64,000 nt of DNA from the NCBI RefSeq assembly GCF_029674545.1, contig NZ_CP121354.1, positions 62,001-126,000 of the forward strand, given 5' to 3'. The notes beneath the pieces were generated by a model. That model saw nothing but the letters and a program-made list of their open reading frames with translations, was not told the origin of the DNA and ran no database searches. Position numbers and translations under genes: made by a program. Positions within the stretch are counted from its first letter, which is position 1. The number at the start of each line of letters is the position of its first letter. Origin of the DNA: Mesorhizobium sp. WSM4904 (GTDB lineage: Bacteria > Pseudomonadota > Alphaproteobacteria > Rhizobiales > Rhizobiaceae). Shown here one piece after another: positions 1 through 8,181 of this stretch.

Positions 1-524
1 ACGATGTCGAGCGCGGCCAGCACCTCGATGCGAAAGAAATCCTTTTTCGTCGACATGAACGCCTTGGTGCCCAGCACCTCGAAGGCGTCGTAAGGCATCT
101 TGGCGGCGCCGAAGCCGGTCTCGCGGCCCCAGATCGCCAGCACGATGTCGCCGGGCACGCCGTAGCGCTTTTCGATCAGCCCGAGCACCCTCGCATTGGC
201 GCTCTCGCGCGCCCGTCCACCGGTGGTGACGGCGCGAATGATCTTCTCGGCGAAATAATTGGCGGGCGGACCGAACTCGGCCTGGTGCTGCTTTTCGGGC
301 GTCGTCGGCTTCACGCCGGGCATGACGAGGTCCGGCAGCTTCAGGTTCGGCTTCACGCCGATGAAGGCGGCATCGAAGGTTTTCTTGGAGATGCCCTTGG
401 CCTTGGCTTCGGGCCAGAGGTCGTTCTGCAGCCAGGCCTGGAATTGGCCGTCGATGGGGGCGGCGCGGGTGGGGATGGAGAGGAACAGCCCGACAAGTGC
501 TGCAAGGAAGGAAAGTACAGCCAA
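1..524 (-). CDS. Lytic murein transglycosylase, MltB-like (C-terminus outside window)
   Basis: The reverse strand reads, without a stop to the window edge, a secreted protein with a hydrophobic N-terminus (AVLSFLAALVGLFLSIPTRA) followed by a mature start near APIDGQFQAWLQNDLWPEA. The later stretch GVPGDIVLAIWGRETGFG contains the catalytic Glu context of the SLT_2/MltB lytic transglycosylases, which cleave the MurNAc-GlcNAc bond of peptidoglycan to 1,6-anhydro products in the periplasm. I set the start at a TTG (522-524) directly before the signal peptide because no ATG is available there; a palindromic repeat begins only 20 bp upstream, so the true start is uncertain. Only about 175 residues are visible, and the C-terminal part lies beyond position 1. 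Confidence 0.8.
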   Translation of the reverse strand, partial: MAVLSFLAALVGLFLSIPTRAAPIDGQFQAWLQNDLWPEAKAKGISKKTFDAAFIGVKPNLKLPDLVMPGVKPTTPEKQHQAEFGPPANYFAEKIIRAVTTGGRARESANARVLGLIEKRYGVPGDIVLAIWGRETGFGAAKMPYDAFEVLGTKAFMSTKKDFFRIEVLAALDI

Positions 525-544
525 TCTGAGAAGCCGGCGCCAGG

Positions 545-702
545 CACCCCCCTCTGTCCTGCCGGACATCTCCCCCTCAAGGGGGGAGATTGGATGTCGC
601 CCTGGCTTTCGCCAATCGCCAACGTTGAAAGGAAAATGTTGCCGGCGAAACTGCCAATCTCCCCCCTTGAGGGGGAGATGTCCGGCAGGACAGAGGGGGG
701 TG
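545..702. repeat. Intergenic palindromic repeat, family A copy 1
   Basis: Two 49-bp arms (545-593 and 654-702) are inverted copies of each other. Each arm contains its own small palindrome (ATCTCCCCCTCAAGGGGGGA type) and the word GTCCTGCCGGACAT. The spacer carries the core TTTCGCCAATC shared with the other A copies and with family B. The element fills most of the recR/transglycosylase gap. Rhizobial intergenic mosaic elements have this architecture. Confidence 0.9.
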
Positions 703-763
703 CTTAGCGCCAACTTCGAAGGATGCATTCCAGTCATAGCGCGCATCCTCCGTCTCGCTGCGC

Positions 764-1369
764 TCAAAACGCCGTCCTCGAGCGCAGCGCCGCGGCCAGC
801 GTGCCTTCGTCGAGGTAATCGAGCTCGCCGCCGACCGGAACGCCGTGCGCGAGCCGTGTCACCTTGACTTCGAAGCCCGAGAGCTGGTCGGTCAAGTAAT
901 GCGCCGTCGTCTGGCCCTCGACGGTGGCGTTGACGGCGAGGATCACCTCCTTCACCTCGCCGCCGGCGACGCGGTCGATCAATGAGCGGATGTTGAGCTG
1001 GTCCGGGCCGATGCCGTCGAGCGGCGACAGTGTGCCGCCGAGCACGTGGTAGCGCACGTTCATGGCGGCGGCACGCTCCAGCGCCCAGAGATCGGAGACG
1101 TCCTCCACGACGATCAGCGTGCCGGCATCGCGACGCGGGTCGGTGCAGATCATGCAGGGGTCGGAGGTGTCGACATTGCCGCAGGTCGAGCAGATGCGCA
1201 CCTTGTCGACCGCCTCGCCCATGGCGGCGGCGAGTGGCTGCAGCAGTTGCTCCTTCTTCTTGATCAGATGGAGGGCCGCTCGCCTTGCCGAACGCGGACC
1301 GAGCCCCGGCACCTTGGCCAGGAGCTGGATCAGGCGTTCGATCTCTGGACCGGCGATTCGCTTCGACAT
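764..1369 (-). CDS. recR: Recombination mediator protein RecR
   Basis: The protein has 201 residues, the usual RecR length. It starts [20 protein letters not shown], has the helix-hairpin-helix segment [15 protein letters not shown] (21-35), a C4 zinc finger with Cys60, Cys63, Cys72 and Cys75, and a Toprim domain beginning [16 protein letters not shown]. RecR works with RecF and RecO to load RecA on gapped single-stranded DNA. It is transcribed leftward downstream of dnaX and ybaB, a common order in Rhizobiales, although a cell-wall hydrolase gene lies between ybaB and recR here. Identification is secure. Confidence 0.97.
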   Translation of the reverse strand: MSKRIAGPEIERLIQLLAKVPGLGPRSARRAALHLIKKKEQLLQPLAAAMGEAVDKVRICSTCGNVDTSDPCMICTDPRRDAGTLIVVEDVSDLWALERAAAMNVRYHVLGGTLSPLDGIGPDQLNIRSLIDRVAGGEVKEVILAVNATVEGQTTAHYLTDQLSGFEVKVTRLAHGVPVGGELDYLDEGTLAAALRSRTAF

Positions 1370-1418
1370 CGCTCTGATCTAGGATTTTTCGGAGCGCTTT
1401 GGAACAGTCGCAACGATG

Positions 1419-1450
1419 CACGGCCCGCCTTGCTGCCAAGGCGGGCCGTG
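1419..1450 (-). terminator. Strong hairpin after the cell-wall hydrolase gene
   Basis: A perfect 14-bp inverted repeat (CACGGCCCGCCTTG / CAAGGCGGGCCGTG) with a 4-nt loop lies 24 bp beyond the stop of the leftward hydrolase gene. No T-run follows on the minus strand, so it may act as an mRNA 3' stabiliser or imperfect terminator. Confidence 0.6.
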
Positions 1451-1473
1451 TGCCGAGGGTCGACTCAACAGGT

Positions 1474-2457
1474 TTAGAGCGGTCGGTTCTGGCTGACGAT
1501 CAGCGCGCCAATGGCATCGGTGTTCTCAGGCGTCGATTGGAATCCCATCGCCGCTTCCTGGGGAGCGCTCGGAACGGAGGTGACATACCGGCCTTTCAGC
1601 GTGCCGCCGAAGCGGGACGCGTCCGGCTCCTCCATCGGCTCCTGCATCGCCACCACGGTCGGCTTCGCCGTGACGCGGCCGGACTTCTGCGAGGGCGCGG
1701 CGGAAGCAGTCATGACGGTCTGCTCGGCCGGAACGGCTGCTGGCTTGGCCGAAGGCACCGGCGCCGCTACCGCGGTCATTGCGGCCTGCTTGGCCGGATC
1801 GGCATGGACAATGGTCTTGACCACCGGCTCGGCGGAAGCGACGAGCACCGGAGCGGCGGGGTCGGTCTTCTGCGACTTGTCGGAGGCCATGGCGACCACG
1901 GGCTCGTCCGGCAGCGGCTGCCAATTGCGGCCGCGCTTCTCATAGAAGGCGTTGCCGCCGGCCACCATCGTGTAGTGCATGTTCTTGTAGGGGAAGCGCA
2001 GGCCGGCGGTGTGGAAATACATCGTGTTCATGAGCTTGGCCTTGCGCTCGCCCTTGAGCACCGCCTGGGCGGCCTCCTCGACATCGGGCAGCGCCCGCGA
2101 GTTCATCGGCCGCGTCATCACGCCGGGGGCGAACTGGCCCCTCTCGCCGACGACCTCGCAGATGGTGCTGCCGTGCTGGCCCGAGCGCAGCCGGTTCATG
2201 ACGACCGTGCCGACGGCGATCATGCCGTCACGGCTCGACCGGTTCGACTCGAAGAACATCGCCCTTTGCAGGCACTCCTTGTCCTTCATCGAGTATTTGT
2301 AGGAGCGCGAGCTAAGGAAGCTCGGCGTGACGGCGTCGGTCAGGCTCGCCACCGACATGCCATGTGACGTGGTCTGGCTGCAGCCGGCCAGGAACAAGGG
2401 GGAAGCGGCGATGCCGATGAGCAGCAGCGGCGTCTTCCATCGCGTCGCGATCAACAA
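1474..2457 (-). CDS. Cell wall hydrolase lipoprotein, SleB/Hydrolase_2 family
   Basis: The 327-residue protein begins with a lipoprotein signal ending in LFLAGC, so Cys26 is the predicted lipidated residue. Residues about 58-165 form a Hydrolase_2 (SleB-like) domain, with KECLQRAMFFESNRSSRDGM carrying the likely catalytic Glu70. The remaining half is low-complexity, rich in Ala, Pro and Val, without a domain I recognise. Members cleave peptidoglycan glycan strands; in Gram-negative rhizobia the exact role is not settled. The start ATG is followed at once by a basic n-region, which supports it. The gene is flanked by recR downstream and a 213-bp A+T-rich gap upstream. Confidence 0.85.
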   Translation of the reverse strand: MLIATRWKTPLLLIGIAASPLFLAGCSQTTSHGMSVASLTDAVTPSFLSSRSYKYSMKDKECLQRAMFFESNRSSRDGMIAVGTVVMNRLRSGQHGSTICEVVGERGQFAPGVMTRPMNSRALPDVEEAAQAVLKGERKAKLMNTMYFHTAGLRFPYKNMHYTMVAGGNAFYEKRGRNWQPLPDEPVVAMASDKSQKTDPAAPVLVASAEPVVKTIVHADPAKQAAMTAVAAPVPSAKPAAVPAEQTVMTASAAPSQKSGRVTAKPTVVAMQEPMEEPDASRFGGTLKGRYVTSVPSAPQEAAMGFQSTPENTDAIGALIVSQNRPL

Positions 2458-2671
2458 AAAAGCCTCATTTCCAGATGCCAGCCCGCCCCGAGATGTGGCA
2501 AGAATGAGACTCTTTCAGGCAAAAAGATGGCTAGATGGTTAGCAATCCCTGGACTTGGGTAAAACTTTATGAATGCCTCGAAATGAGCCCGTGAGCAAAG
2601 CCGGCAAAATGGTTAATATTGCGGCCCGCGCTCGATTTTCATTCATAATCAATTAACTGGCGGCAGGCGCC

Positions 2672-2995
2672 TCAGAATGGCAATTTCATTCCGGGTGGAA
2701 TCGGCAGGCCGGCAGTCAAGGCCTTGGTCTTTTCCTGCATGACCTGCTCGACCTTATTTTTGGCGTCATTGTGAGCGGCCAACAGCAGGTCTTCGAGGAT
2801 CTCGACCTCGTCGTCCTTGAGCAATGACGGATCGATCTTCAGCGCCTTCATTTCGAACTTGCCTGTCAGCGTCACGCTGACCAGGCCGCCGCCCGCCTGC
2901 CCGGTGGCTTCGAGCGTCGCGATCTCGTCCTGCATGGCCTGGAACTTGGCCTGCATTTCCTTCGCCTTGCCCATCAGGCCGAGAAGATCCTTCAT
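2672..2995 (-). CDS. YbaB/EbfC family nucleoid-associated protein
   Basis: The product has 107 residues, starting [20 protein letters not shown]. YbaB/EbfC proteins are small DNA-binding dimers of about 100-110 residues that coat DNA; the ybaB gene commonly lies between dnaX and recR. The start was chosen at 2995 because an upstream extension of the frame is not family-like and runs into the palindromic repeat at 3025-3117. The C-terminus [12 protein letters not shown] is typical of the alphaproteobacterial members. It is probably co-transcribed with dnaX. Confidence 0.93.
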   Translation of the reverse strand: MKDLLGLMGKAKEMQAKFQAMQDEIATLEATGQAGGGLVSVTLTGKFEMKALKIDPSLLKDDEVEILEDLLLAAHNDAKNKVEQVMQEKTKALTAGLPIPPGMKLPF

Positions 2996-3024
2996 CGCAA
3001 ATATCCTCTTTGTTTCTTTTGTCG

Positions 3025-3117
3025 GAGCATGATCTTGTCCGAACCGTAGGTCAGCGAAGCAAAAACCGGTTCCCACTTTTCACTGACGCGGTCCTTCGGT
3101 TCGGGATCATGCTCTAG
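3025..3117. repeat. Short intergenic palindromic repeat, family D copy 1, containing the dnaX stop codon
   Basis: The ends GAGCATGATC (from 3025) and GATCATGCTC (to 3114) are inverted copies, enclosing AAAAACCGGTTCCCACTTTT, which also occurs in a close form in the elements at 9902 and 32031. The dnaX stop codon (plus-strand CTA, 3114-3116) lies inside the terminal word CTAG of the element, so the element directly sets the end of DnaX. Confidence 0.8.
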
Positions 3118-4925
3118 ATTTCGTCATCGTCCGCCGCCGGCTCGACAGGCAGATCGGCCTCGGTGCCTTCGACCTCCGGCACATCCGGAATGCGCACGTC
3201 GATGATCTTGGCGCCGGGAAAGCGGGCGAGGATGGCGGCGACGGTCGGATCGCTCCTGGCGTCCGAGAAGGCGTTCTCGCGCTTCGTCGTCTCCTTCTCG
3301 GCCAGCGTCTGGCCACCCTCTTCCTTCGACAGCGACACCAGCCAGTTGCGGCCGGTCCAGGCGCGCAGCTTGGCGGTGAGGTCGTTGAGCAGCATCTTCG
3401 GCGCATCGTCGGTCAGGCTGACGTCGATGCGGCCAGGCTCGATGCGCACCAGCCGCACGCAGCGCTTCAAGAGCACCTTGAAGGCGATGTCGCGATTGGC
3501 GTCGGCAAGGGCCGCAATGTCGGCCAGCGACTTCACCGGAACGGCAGGCGTCTCGACGACCGGCTCGGGCGCAGGAACGAAGGCGGCAGGCACCGGCTGC
3601 GCCTCGACCAGCCGCATCGTCTGCGCGCCGCTGGAGGTCGGCATGCGTGTTTGCGCCACCGCGCTGGCGCCGCCATTGCCGGGACTTGCCGGCGCTCCGT
3701 TGGCACGCGGCGCGCCGTTCGGCACCGGCGCCGCGCCTTCCAGCGATTTCAGCGCTTCGTCCAGGGTCGGCAGGTCGGCGGCGTGCGCCAGCCGGATCAG
3801 CACCATCTCGCCGGCGCTGACCGGGCGGTTGGAGGACTGCACCTCGGGGATGCCCTTGAGCAGCATCTGCCAGGCACGCGACAGCACGCGCACCGACAGG
3901 GTGCTCGCGAATTCCGCGCCGCGCCGCCGCTCGTCCTCGGAGAGCGAGGCGTCCTCGGCCGCCGCCGGCACGAAACGCAGCCGGGTGACGAGATGATTGA
4001 ATTCGGCCAAATCGGTGAGCACGGCGGCAGGGTCGGCGCCGGTGTCGTACTGCGCCCGGAACTCGGCCAAAGCAGCCGCCACGTCGCCCTTCATGACATG
4101 CTCGAACAGGTCGATGATGCGGGCGCGGTCAGCGAGCCCCAGCATCGCGCGCACCGCCTCGGCGCTGACCGTGCCGCTGCCATGGGCGATCGCCTGGTCG
4201 AGAATCGAAAGCGAATCGCGCGCCGAGCCCTCGGCGGCGCGGGCGATCATCGCCAGGGCCTCGTCGTCGACGGAAATGCCTTCCTTGGCGGCGATAGAAG
4301 AAAGATGCGCGACGAGCGCGCCGGCATCGATGCGCCTCAGATCGAAGCGCTGGCAGCGCGACAGAACCGTGATCGGCACCTTGCGGATCTCGGTGGTGGC
4401 GAAGATGAATTTGACGTGCGGCGGCGGCTCTTCCAGCGTCTTCAGCAGGCCGTTGAAGGCCTGGGTGGAGAGCATATGCACTTCGTCGATGATGTAGACC
4501 TTGTAGCGGGCCGAGACCGGCGCATAGCGCACGCGGTCGATGATGTCCCTGATGTCGTCGATGCCGGTGTGGGAGGCGGCGTCCATCTCGATGACGTCGA
4601 CATGGCGGCCTTCCATGATCGCCTGGCAATGCTCGCCGGGAATCGAGAGGTCGACGGAGGGCTGGTCGACGGTCGCCGTCTTGTAGTTCAGCGCCCGTGC
4701 CAGGATGCGCGCCGTCGTCGTCTTGCCGACGCCGCGCACGCCGGTCAGCATCCAGGCCTGGGCGATGCGGCCAGTGGCGAAGGCGTTGGTCAGGGTGCGG
4801 ACCATCGGCTCCTGGCCGATCAGCTCGGAGAAATTGGAGGGCCGATATTTGCGTGCCAGCACGCGATAGGCGCCGGCCTTTCCTGTCTCCAGGCTTTCTG
4901 GCCCCAAATTTCCGGCTTCGCTCAT
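3114..4925 (-). CDS. dnaX: DNA polymerase III subunits gamma/tau
   Basis: The 603-residue clamp-loader ATPase has the Walker A GVRGVGKTT (62-70), DEVH box (147-150), sensor-1 region FATTEIRKVP and SRCQRFDLRR. A Pro/Ala-rich linker follows and then a tau C-terminal domain ending in acidic residues. It loads the beta clamp and couples polymerase to helicase. The zinc module that in E. coli uses four cysteines between Walker A and B retains only Cys100 here, as I recall is usual in Rhizobiales. The gene is first in the leftward dnaX-ybaB block, and the SRP RNA gene lies upstream on the same strand. Its stop codon falls within a family D repeat. Confidence 0.97.
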   Translation of the reverse strand: MSEAGNLGPESLETGKAGAYRVLARKYRPSNFSELIGQEPMVRTLTNAFATGRIAQAWMLTGVRGVGKTTTARILARALNYKTATVDQPSVDLSIPGEHCQAIMEGRHVDVIEMDAASHTGIDDIRDIIDRVRYAPVSARYKVYIIDEVHMLSTQAFNGLLKTLEEPPPHVKFIFATTEIRKVPITVLSRCQRFDLRRIDAGALVAHLSSIAAKEGISVDDEALAMIARAAEGSARDSLSILDQAIAHGSGTVSAEAVRAMLGLADRARIIDLFEHVMKGDVAAALAEFRAQYDTGADPAAVLTDLAEFNHLVTRLRFVPAAAEDASLSEDERRRGAEFASTLSVRVLSRAWQMLLKGIPEVQSSNRPVSAGEMVLIRLAHAADLPTLDEALKSLEGAAPVPNGAPRANGAPASPGNGGASAVAQTRMPTSSGAQTMRLVEAQPVPAAFVPAPEPVVETPAVPVKSLADIAALADANRDIAFKVLLKRCVRLVRIEPGRIDVSLTDDAPKMLLNDLTAKLRAWTGRNWLVSLSKEEGGQTLAEKETTKRENAFSDARSDPTVAAILARFPGAKIIDVRIPDVPEVEGTEADLPVEPAADDDEI

Positions 4926-5030
4926 TCGCCGTCAAAAGCTCCAAGGACCGCGACGGAAGGCGGCCGATTCCTGCGCATAGTCTCGCCCGCACGGCTTGGC
5001 GCCGTCAATGTCGCGGGAGAAAGGCGAAGA

Positions 5031-5133
5031 GGCGGGAGGCTGGAACAATGACCCGTTCCGGGCTCGTTAGGGCTGCTTCCTTCCGGACCTGACCCGGTTG
5101 GCGAGTGGATCGTCCACCACCAACCTCCCGCGC
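5031..5133 (-). ncRNA. ffs: Signal recognition particle RNA, small bacterial type (4.5S)
   Basis: On the minus strand the conserved apical domain GGTCAGGTCCGGAAGGAAGC is present, with the GGAA tetraloop region and the Ffh-binding internal loops. The ends close a long hairpin: GCGGGAGGTTGG (plus-strand 5120-5131) pairs with CCAGCCTCCCGC (5032-5043), allowing G-U pairs. The RNA is about 100 nt, the standard size. It forms SRP with Ffh for co-translational targeting. A position just upstream of dnaX is common in alphaproteobacteria. Ends are set by the stem and could shift by a few bases. Confidence 0.95.
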
Positions 5134-5308
5134 TCCATATCGGCAATTCGGCGCCGAAATGCAAGGGCGGAGGTGAATGGCCGGCCCGGCCAGGCGGGCA
5201 AGAAGCCTTCAAATCAACAATAGCGGCCAATGATTCGCTTGCAGCCATCTTGCCGCCGCTCTAGCGTTCCCCGGTTTGAAAAAAGTTACAAAAGCGAAGG
5301 AAACGCCC

Positions 5309-5728
5309 ATGCTGCCTGGCCTCAAGGCCGGTTTCACACTAGACGCCCGGTTGGAGGCGGACAGTGAGCAGCTCATGTGGCTCGGCCTGTGCGAGCTCAG
5401 GGTGATGAACGATCGTCGCTGGCCGTGGCTTATCCTGGTTCCGCAGCGGCCCGGCATCGAGGAGTTGCACGACATGACGCCGCTCGACCAGGCGATGCTG
5501 ACCTTCGAGACCAACATGGTGGCGCAGGCGCTGAAGCGGGTGACCGGCTGCACCAAGATCAACACCGGCGCGCTCGGCAACATCGTGCGCCAGCTGCATG
5601 TCCACGTCATCGCGCGCACCGAGGGCGACCCGGGCTGGCCCGGGCCGGTCTGGGGGCACGGTATGCGCGAGCCCTATCAACGCCCCGATATCCGCCGGTT
5701 TGCCGAAACCATCAAGGCAGCGCTATAA
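5309..5728 (+). CDS. HIT family protein (probable dinucleotide hydrolase)
   Basis: This 139-residue protein starts MLPGLKAGFTLDARLEADS and carries RQLHVHVIARTEGD. HIT hydrolases use a histidine triad (H-phi-H-phi-H-phi-phi) to split nucleoside phosphates such as Ap4A or adenosine phosphoramidates. Here the first two histidines, including the usual nucleophile, are present, but the third is Ile. The start at 5309 was chosen because GAAGGAAA precedes it at normal spacing; an in-frame start at 5276 lacks this. The next gene, nudC, also acts on nucleotide pyrophosphates and starts 45 bp downstream, so co-transcription is likely. Confidence 0.87.
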   Translation: MLPGLKAGFTLDARLEADSEQLMWLGLCELRVMNDRRWPWLILVPQRPGIEELHDMTPLDQAMLTFETNMVAQALKRVTGCTKINTGALGNIVRQLHVHVIARTEGDPGWPGPVWGHGMREPYQRPDIRRFAETIKAAL

Positions 5729-5773
5729 GCCGACCAGTGTCCATCCCCCGCTTTCCCGAGACCCCGAGTCCAC

Positions 5774-6715
5774 ATGAGCTTCCGTCTGTTTGACGCGCCA
5801 TTGCGCGAGCCGAGCCAGTTCGTCGGTTTCGCCGGAAACCGGATCGACCGGCAGTCGGAAAACCGCGCCGACGACGCGGTCGAAAAGGCGCTCGCCGAGC
5901 GATCGGCGCGGCTGATGCTGATGCATGGCGGCCGGCTCTATCTGAAACTCGCCGACGGCAGGTTCGACCCCTGGTTCGAGACGGCGGAAAGCCGGGCCTT
6001 CGAGGTTTCGCTCGACCGCGGCGTGCTGCTCGGCTTTTCCGAGGACGGCCCGGTGCTTGCCGTGCCCGCCGGCATCGAGCCGGAAAAGTTGCCCGAGACG
6101 ATCAAGGCGATCGACTATCGTTCGGTCTACATGCAGGGTTTGATCGACGAAGCGGCCGCCGGCGCGCTGGCGCAAGGCGCGGCGCTGCTTGCCTGGCATG
6201 CCAGCCACGCTTTCTGCAGCAAGTGCGGCAATGCTTCCGAAATGCGCGCCGGCGGCTACAGACGGCACTGTCCGGCCTGCGGCACCGACCATTTCCCGCG
6301 CACCGACCCGGTGGCGATCATGCTGACGGCGACGCGCGAGAAATGCCTGCTCGGGCGCGGCCGGCATTTCGCGCCGGGCATGTATTCGGCGCTGGCCGGC
6401 TTCATCGAACCGGGCGAGACGATCGAGGCGGCGGTGCGCCGCGAGACGCTGGAGGAGGCCGGCATCCGGCTCGGCCGTGTCGTCTATCATGCCAGCCAGC
6501 CGTGGCCGTTTCCCTATTCGCTGATGATCGGCTGCTTCGGCGAGCCGCTCAACGAGGATATCCAGGCCGACCTCAACGAGCTGGAGGACTGCCGCTGGTT
6601 TTTCCGCGACGAGGTGCGCTCGATGCTGGTCAGGGAGCATGCCGGCGGGTTGATCACACCGCCGAAAGGGGCGATCGCCCACCACCTCATCCGCGCCTGG
6701 GTCGACAGCGAATAG
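5774..6715 (+). CDS. nudC: NAD(+)/NADH diphosphatase (Nudix)
   Basis: The 313-residue protein has the NudC layout: an N-terminal domain, a zinc ribbon (CSKCG then CPACG), and a Nudix box GFIEPGETIEAAVRRETLEE followed by AGI. It also has SQPWPFPYSLM, the signature that separates NADH diphosphatases from other Nudix enzymes. It hydrolyses NAD(H) to NMN(H) and AMP, and E. coli NudC also removes NAD caps from RNA. It lies between the HIT gene and a Dabb gene with short gaps, suggesting a three-gene transcript. Confidence 0.95.
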   Translation: MSFRLFDAPLREPSQFVGFAGNRIDRQSENRADDAVEKALAERSARLMLMHGGRLYLKLADGRFDPWFETAESRAFEVSLDRGVLLGFSEDGPVLAVPAGIEPEKLPETIKAIDYRSVYMQGLIDEAAAGALAQGAALLAWHASHAFCSKCGNASEMRAGGYRRHCPACGTDHFPRTDPVAIMLTATREKCLLGRGRHFAPGMYSALAGFIEPGETIEAAVRRETLEEAGIRLGRVVYHASQPWPFPYSLMIGCFGEPLNEDIQADLNELEDCRWFFRDEVRSMLVREHAGGLITPPKGAIAHHLIRAWVDSE

Positions 6716-6728
6716 GAGCAGCCGAAAA

Positions 6729-7031
6729 ATGATCCGTCATACCGTCGTGTTCACGCTGAAGCATCCGCCGCATTCGCTGGAGGCGAAACGTTTCCTCCAC
6801 GACGCGAAGAAGATCCTCACCGAGATCAAAGGCGTCACGCATTTCGAGCAGCTGCGCCAGGTGAGCCCCAAGAACGACTATCAGTTCGGCTTCTCGATGG
6901 AGTTCGCCGACCAGGCCGCCTACACCAGGTATAACGAGCACCCCGACCATATCGCCTTCGTACGCGACCGCTGGGTTCCGGAGGTCGAGGCGTTCATGGA
7001 GATCGACTACGTGCCGTTGGGTTGGGGCTGA
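6729..7031 (+). CDS. Dabb (stress-responsive alpha/beta barrel) domain protein
   Basis: This 100-residue single-domain protein starts MIRHTVVFTLKHPPHSLEAK and contains the pattern FSMEFADQAAYTRYNEHPDH with VRDRWVPEVEAF, typical of dimeric A/B-barrel Dabb proteins. Most members have unknown function; some plant and fungal relatives are stress-induced or act as cyclases. It begins 13 bp after nudC, so it is probably co-transcribed. I cannot assign a substrate. Confidence 0.85.
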   Translation: MIRHTVVFTLKHPPHSLEAKRFLHDAKKILTEIKGVTHFEQLRQVSPKNDYQFGFSMEFADQAAYTRYNEHPDHIAFVRDRWVPEVEAFMEIDYVPLGWG

Positions 7032-7080
7032 TAAGCGGGTTGAGCGCAAACGTCGCAGATTGGCGAAGGCCTTCGTGCTT

Positions 7081-7257
7081 CGTCATCCACGGGCGAAGCA
7101 AGGAGCGAAGCGACGCGCGTAGACCCGAGGATCCATTCCGTGACGTCGAAGCGTTACAACGGTCCAGAATTCTGCTCCGCTGCGCCCCTTGACTGAGGTA
7201 ACGGCATGGATCCTCGGGTCTGCGCTCCGCTTCGCGTCGCTCCGCCCGTGGATGACG
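7081..7257. repeat. Intergenic palindromic repeat, family C copy 1
   Basis: The ends CGTCATCCACGGGCG and CGCCCGTGGATGACG are perfect inverted copies. Inside are the paired blocks AGACCCGAGGATCCATTCCG and ATGGATCCTCGGGTCTGCG, and the central word CAGAATTCTGCTCCGCTGCG. The flanks (7056-7070 and 7263-7280) carry a GATTGGCGAAGG-like word related to the core of families A and B. Confidence 0.9.
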
Positions 7258-7291
7258 ACCTCGCGAAGGCTCCCGCCAATCCGAAGACCGT

Positions 7292-8155
7292 TCAGTCCGC
7301 GACCTTCCACTGCTCGCGCGACGCGCTCGCCGGATAGACGCCGAGGATGCGCATCTCGCGCGAGAAGAAGCGCAGTTCGTCGAGCGCCAGCTTGACCAGC
7401 GGATCGTCGGGGTGGCCCTCGATGTCGGCGTAGAACAGCGTCGCGGTGAAGGCGCCGAGCTGATAGCTCTCGAGCTTGGTCATGTTGATGCCGTTGGTGG
7501 CGAAGCCGCCCATGGCCTTGTAGAGCGCGGCCGGCACGTTGCGGACGCGGAAGATGAAGGTGGTCATCATCTTGGCGTCGGGCGATGGCCGCTCGGCCCA
7601 CTGCTTGTTCTTGGTCAGCACGACGAAGCGGGTGACGTTCGAGTCGGTGTCCTCGACATTCTTCTCGATGATGTCGAGGCCGTAGAGCTCGGCGGCGAGC
7701 GCAGGCGCCAGCGAGGCCATGGTGCGATCCTTGACCTCGGAAACCATCTTGGCCGAACCCGCCGTGTCGCCGGCGACCACCGGCTTCCAGCCGTTCTTGC
7801 GGATGTATTTGCGGCACTGGCCAAGCGCGTGGATATGGCTGTGCACCGTCTTGATCTCTTCGCGCCTGACACCCGGCAGCACCATCAGCTGGAAATGGAT
7901 CGGCAGGAAATACTCGCCGACGATGTGCAGGCGCGATTCCGGCAACAGATGATGGATGTCGGCGACGCGCCCTGCGATCGTGTTCTCGATCGGGATCATG
8001 GCGAGATCGGCCTTGCCGGTCTCCACGGCGTTGAAAGCGTCCTCGAAAGTCGGACAGGGCAACGGATCCATCGACGGGAACATGTTGCGGCAAGCGGTGT
8101 CGGAGTTGGCGCCGGGCTCGCCCTGGAAGGAGATTCTGTTGGTCTTTTCGGGCAT
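7292..8155 (-). CDS. pheA: Prephenate dehydratase
   Basis: The 287-residue monofunctional prephenate dehydratase starts MPEKTNRISFQGEPGANSDT. The catalytic domain has MIPIENTIAGRVADIHHLL and the TRF motif in SNVTRFVVLTKN. A C-terminal ACT domain (TTFIFRVRNVPAALYKAMGG) follows. It converts prephenate to phenylpyruvate in phenylalanine synthesis. The ACT domain has KLESYQLG where many enzymes have ESRP at the Phe-binding site, which I believe is usual in the alphaproteobacterial clade. It follows kdsB by 26 bp on the same strand and is probably co-transcribed with it. Confidence 0.96.
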   Translation of the reverse strand: MPEKTNRISFQGEPGANSDTACRNMFPSMDPLPCPTFEDAFNAVETGKADLAMIPIENTIAGRVADIHHLLPESRLHIVGEYFLPIHFQLMVLPGVRREEIKTVHSHIHALGQCRKYIRKNGWKPVVAGDTAGSAKMVSEVKDRTMASLAPALAAELYGLDIIEKNVEDTDSNVTRFVVLTKNKQWAERPSPDAKMMTTFIFRVRNVPAALYKAMGGFATNGINMTKLESYQLGAFTATLFYADIEGHPDDPLVKLALDELRFFSREMRILGVYPASASREQWKVAD

Positions 8156-8181
8156 TCGCCAATGTCTCGCTTACGGATGTC

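Noticed and set aside
545..702. Palindromic repeats considered as a CRISPR array
   Set aside because: The copies are scattered tens of kilobases apart, have no regular spacers and no cas genes are present.
7081..7257. Family C repeat considered as an IS remnant or MITE with target duplication
   Set aside because: No transposase and no convincing short target-site duplication could be seen at the four copies; it is kept as an intergenic repeat only.
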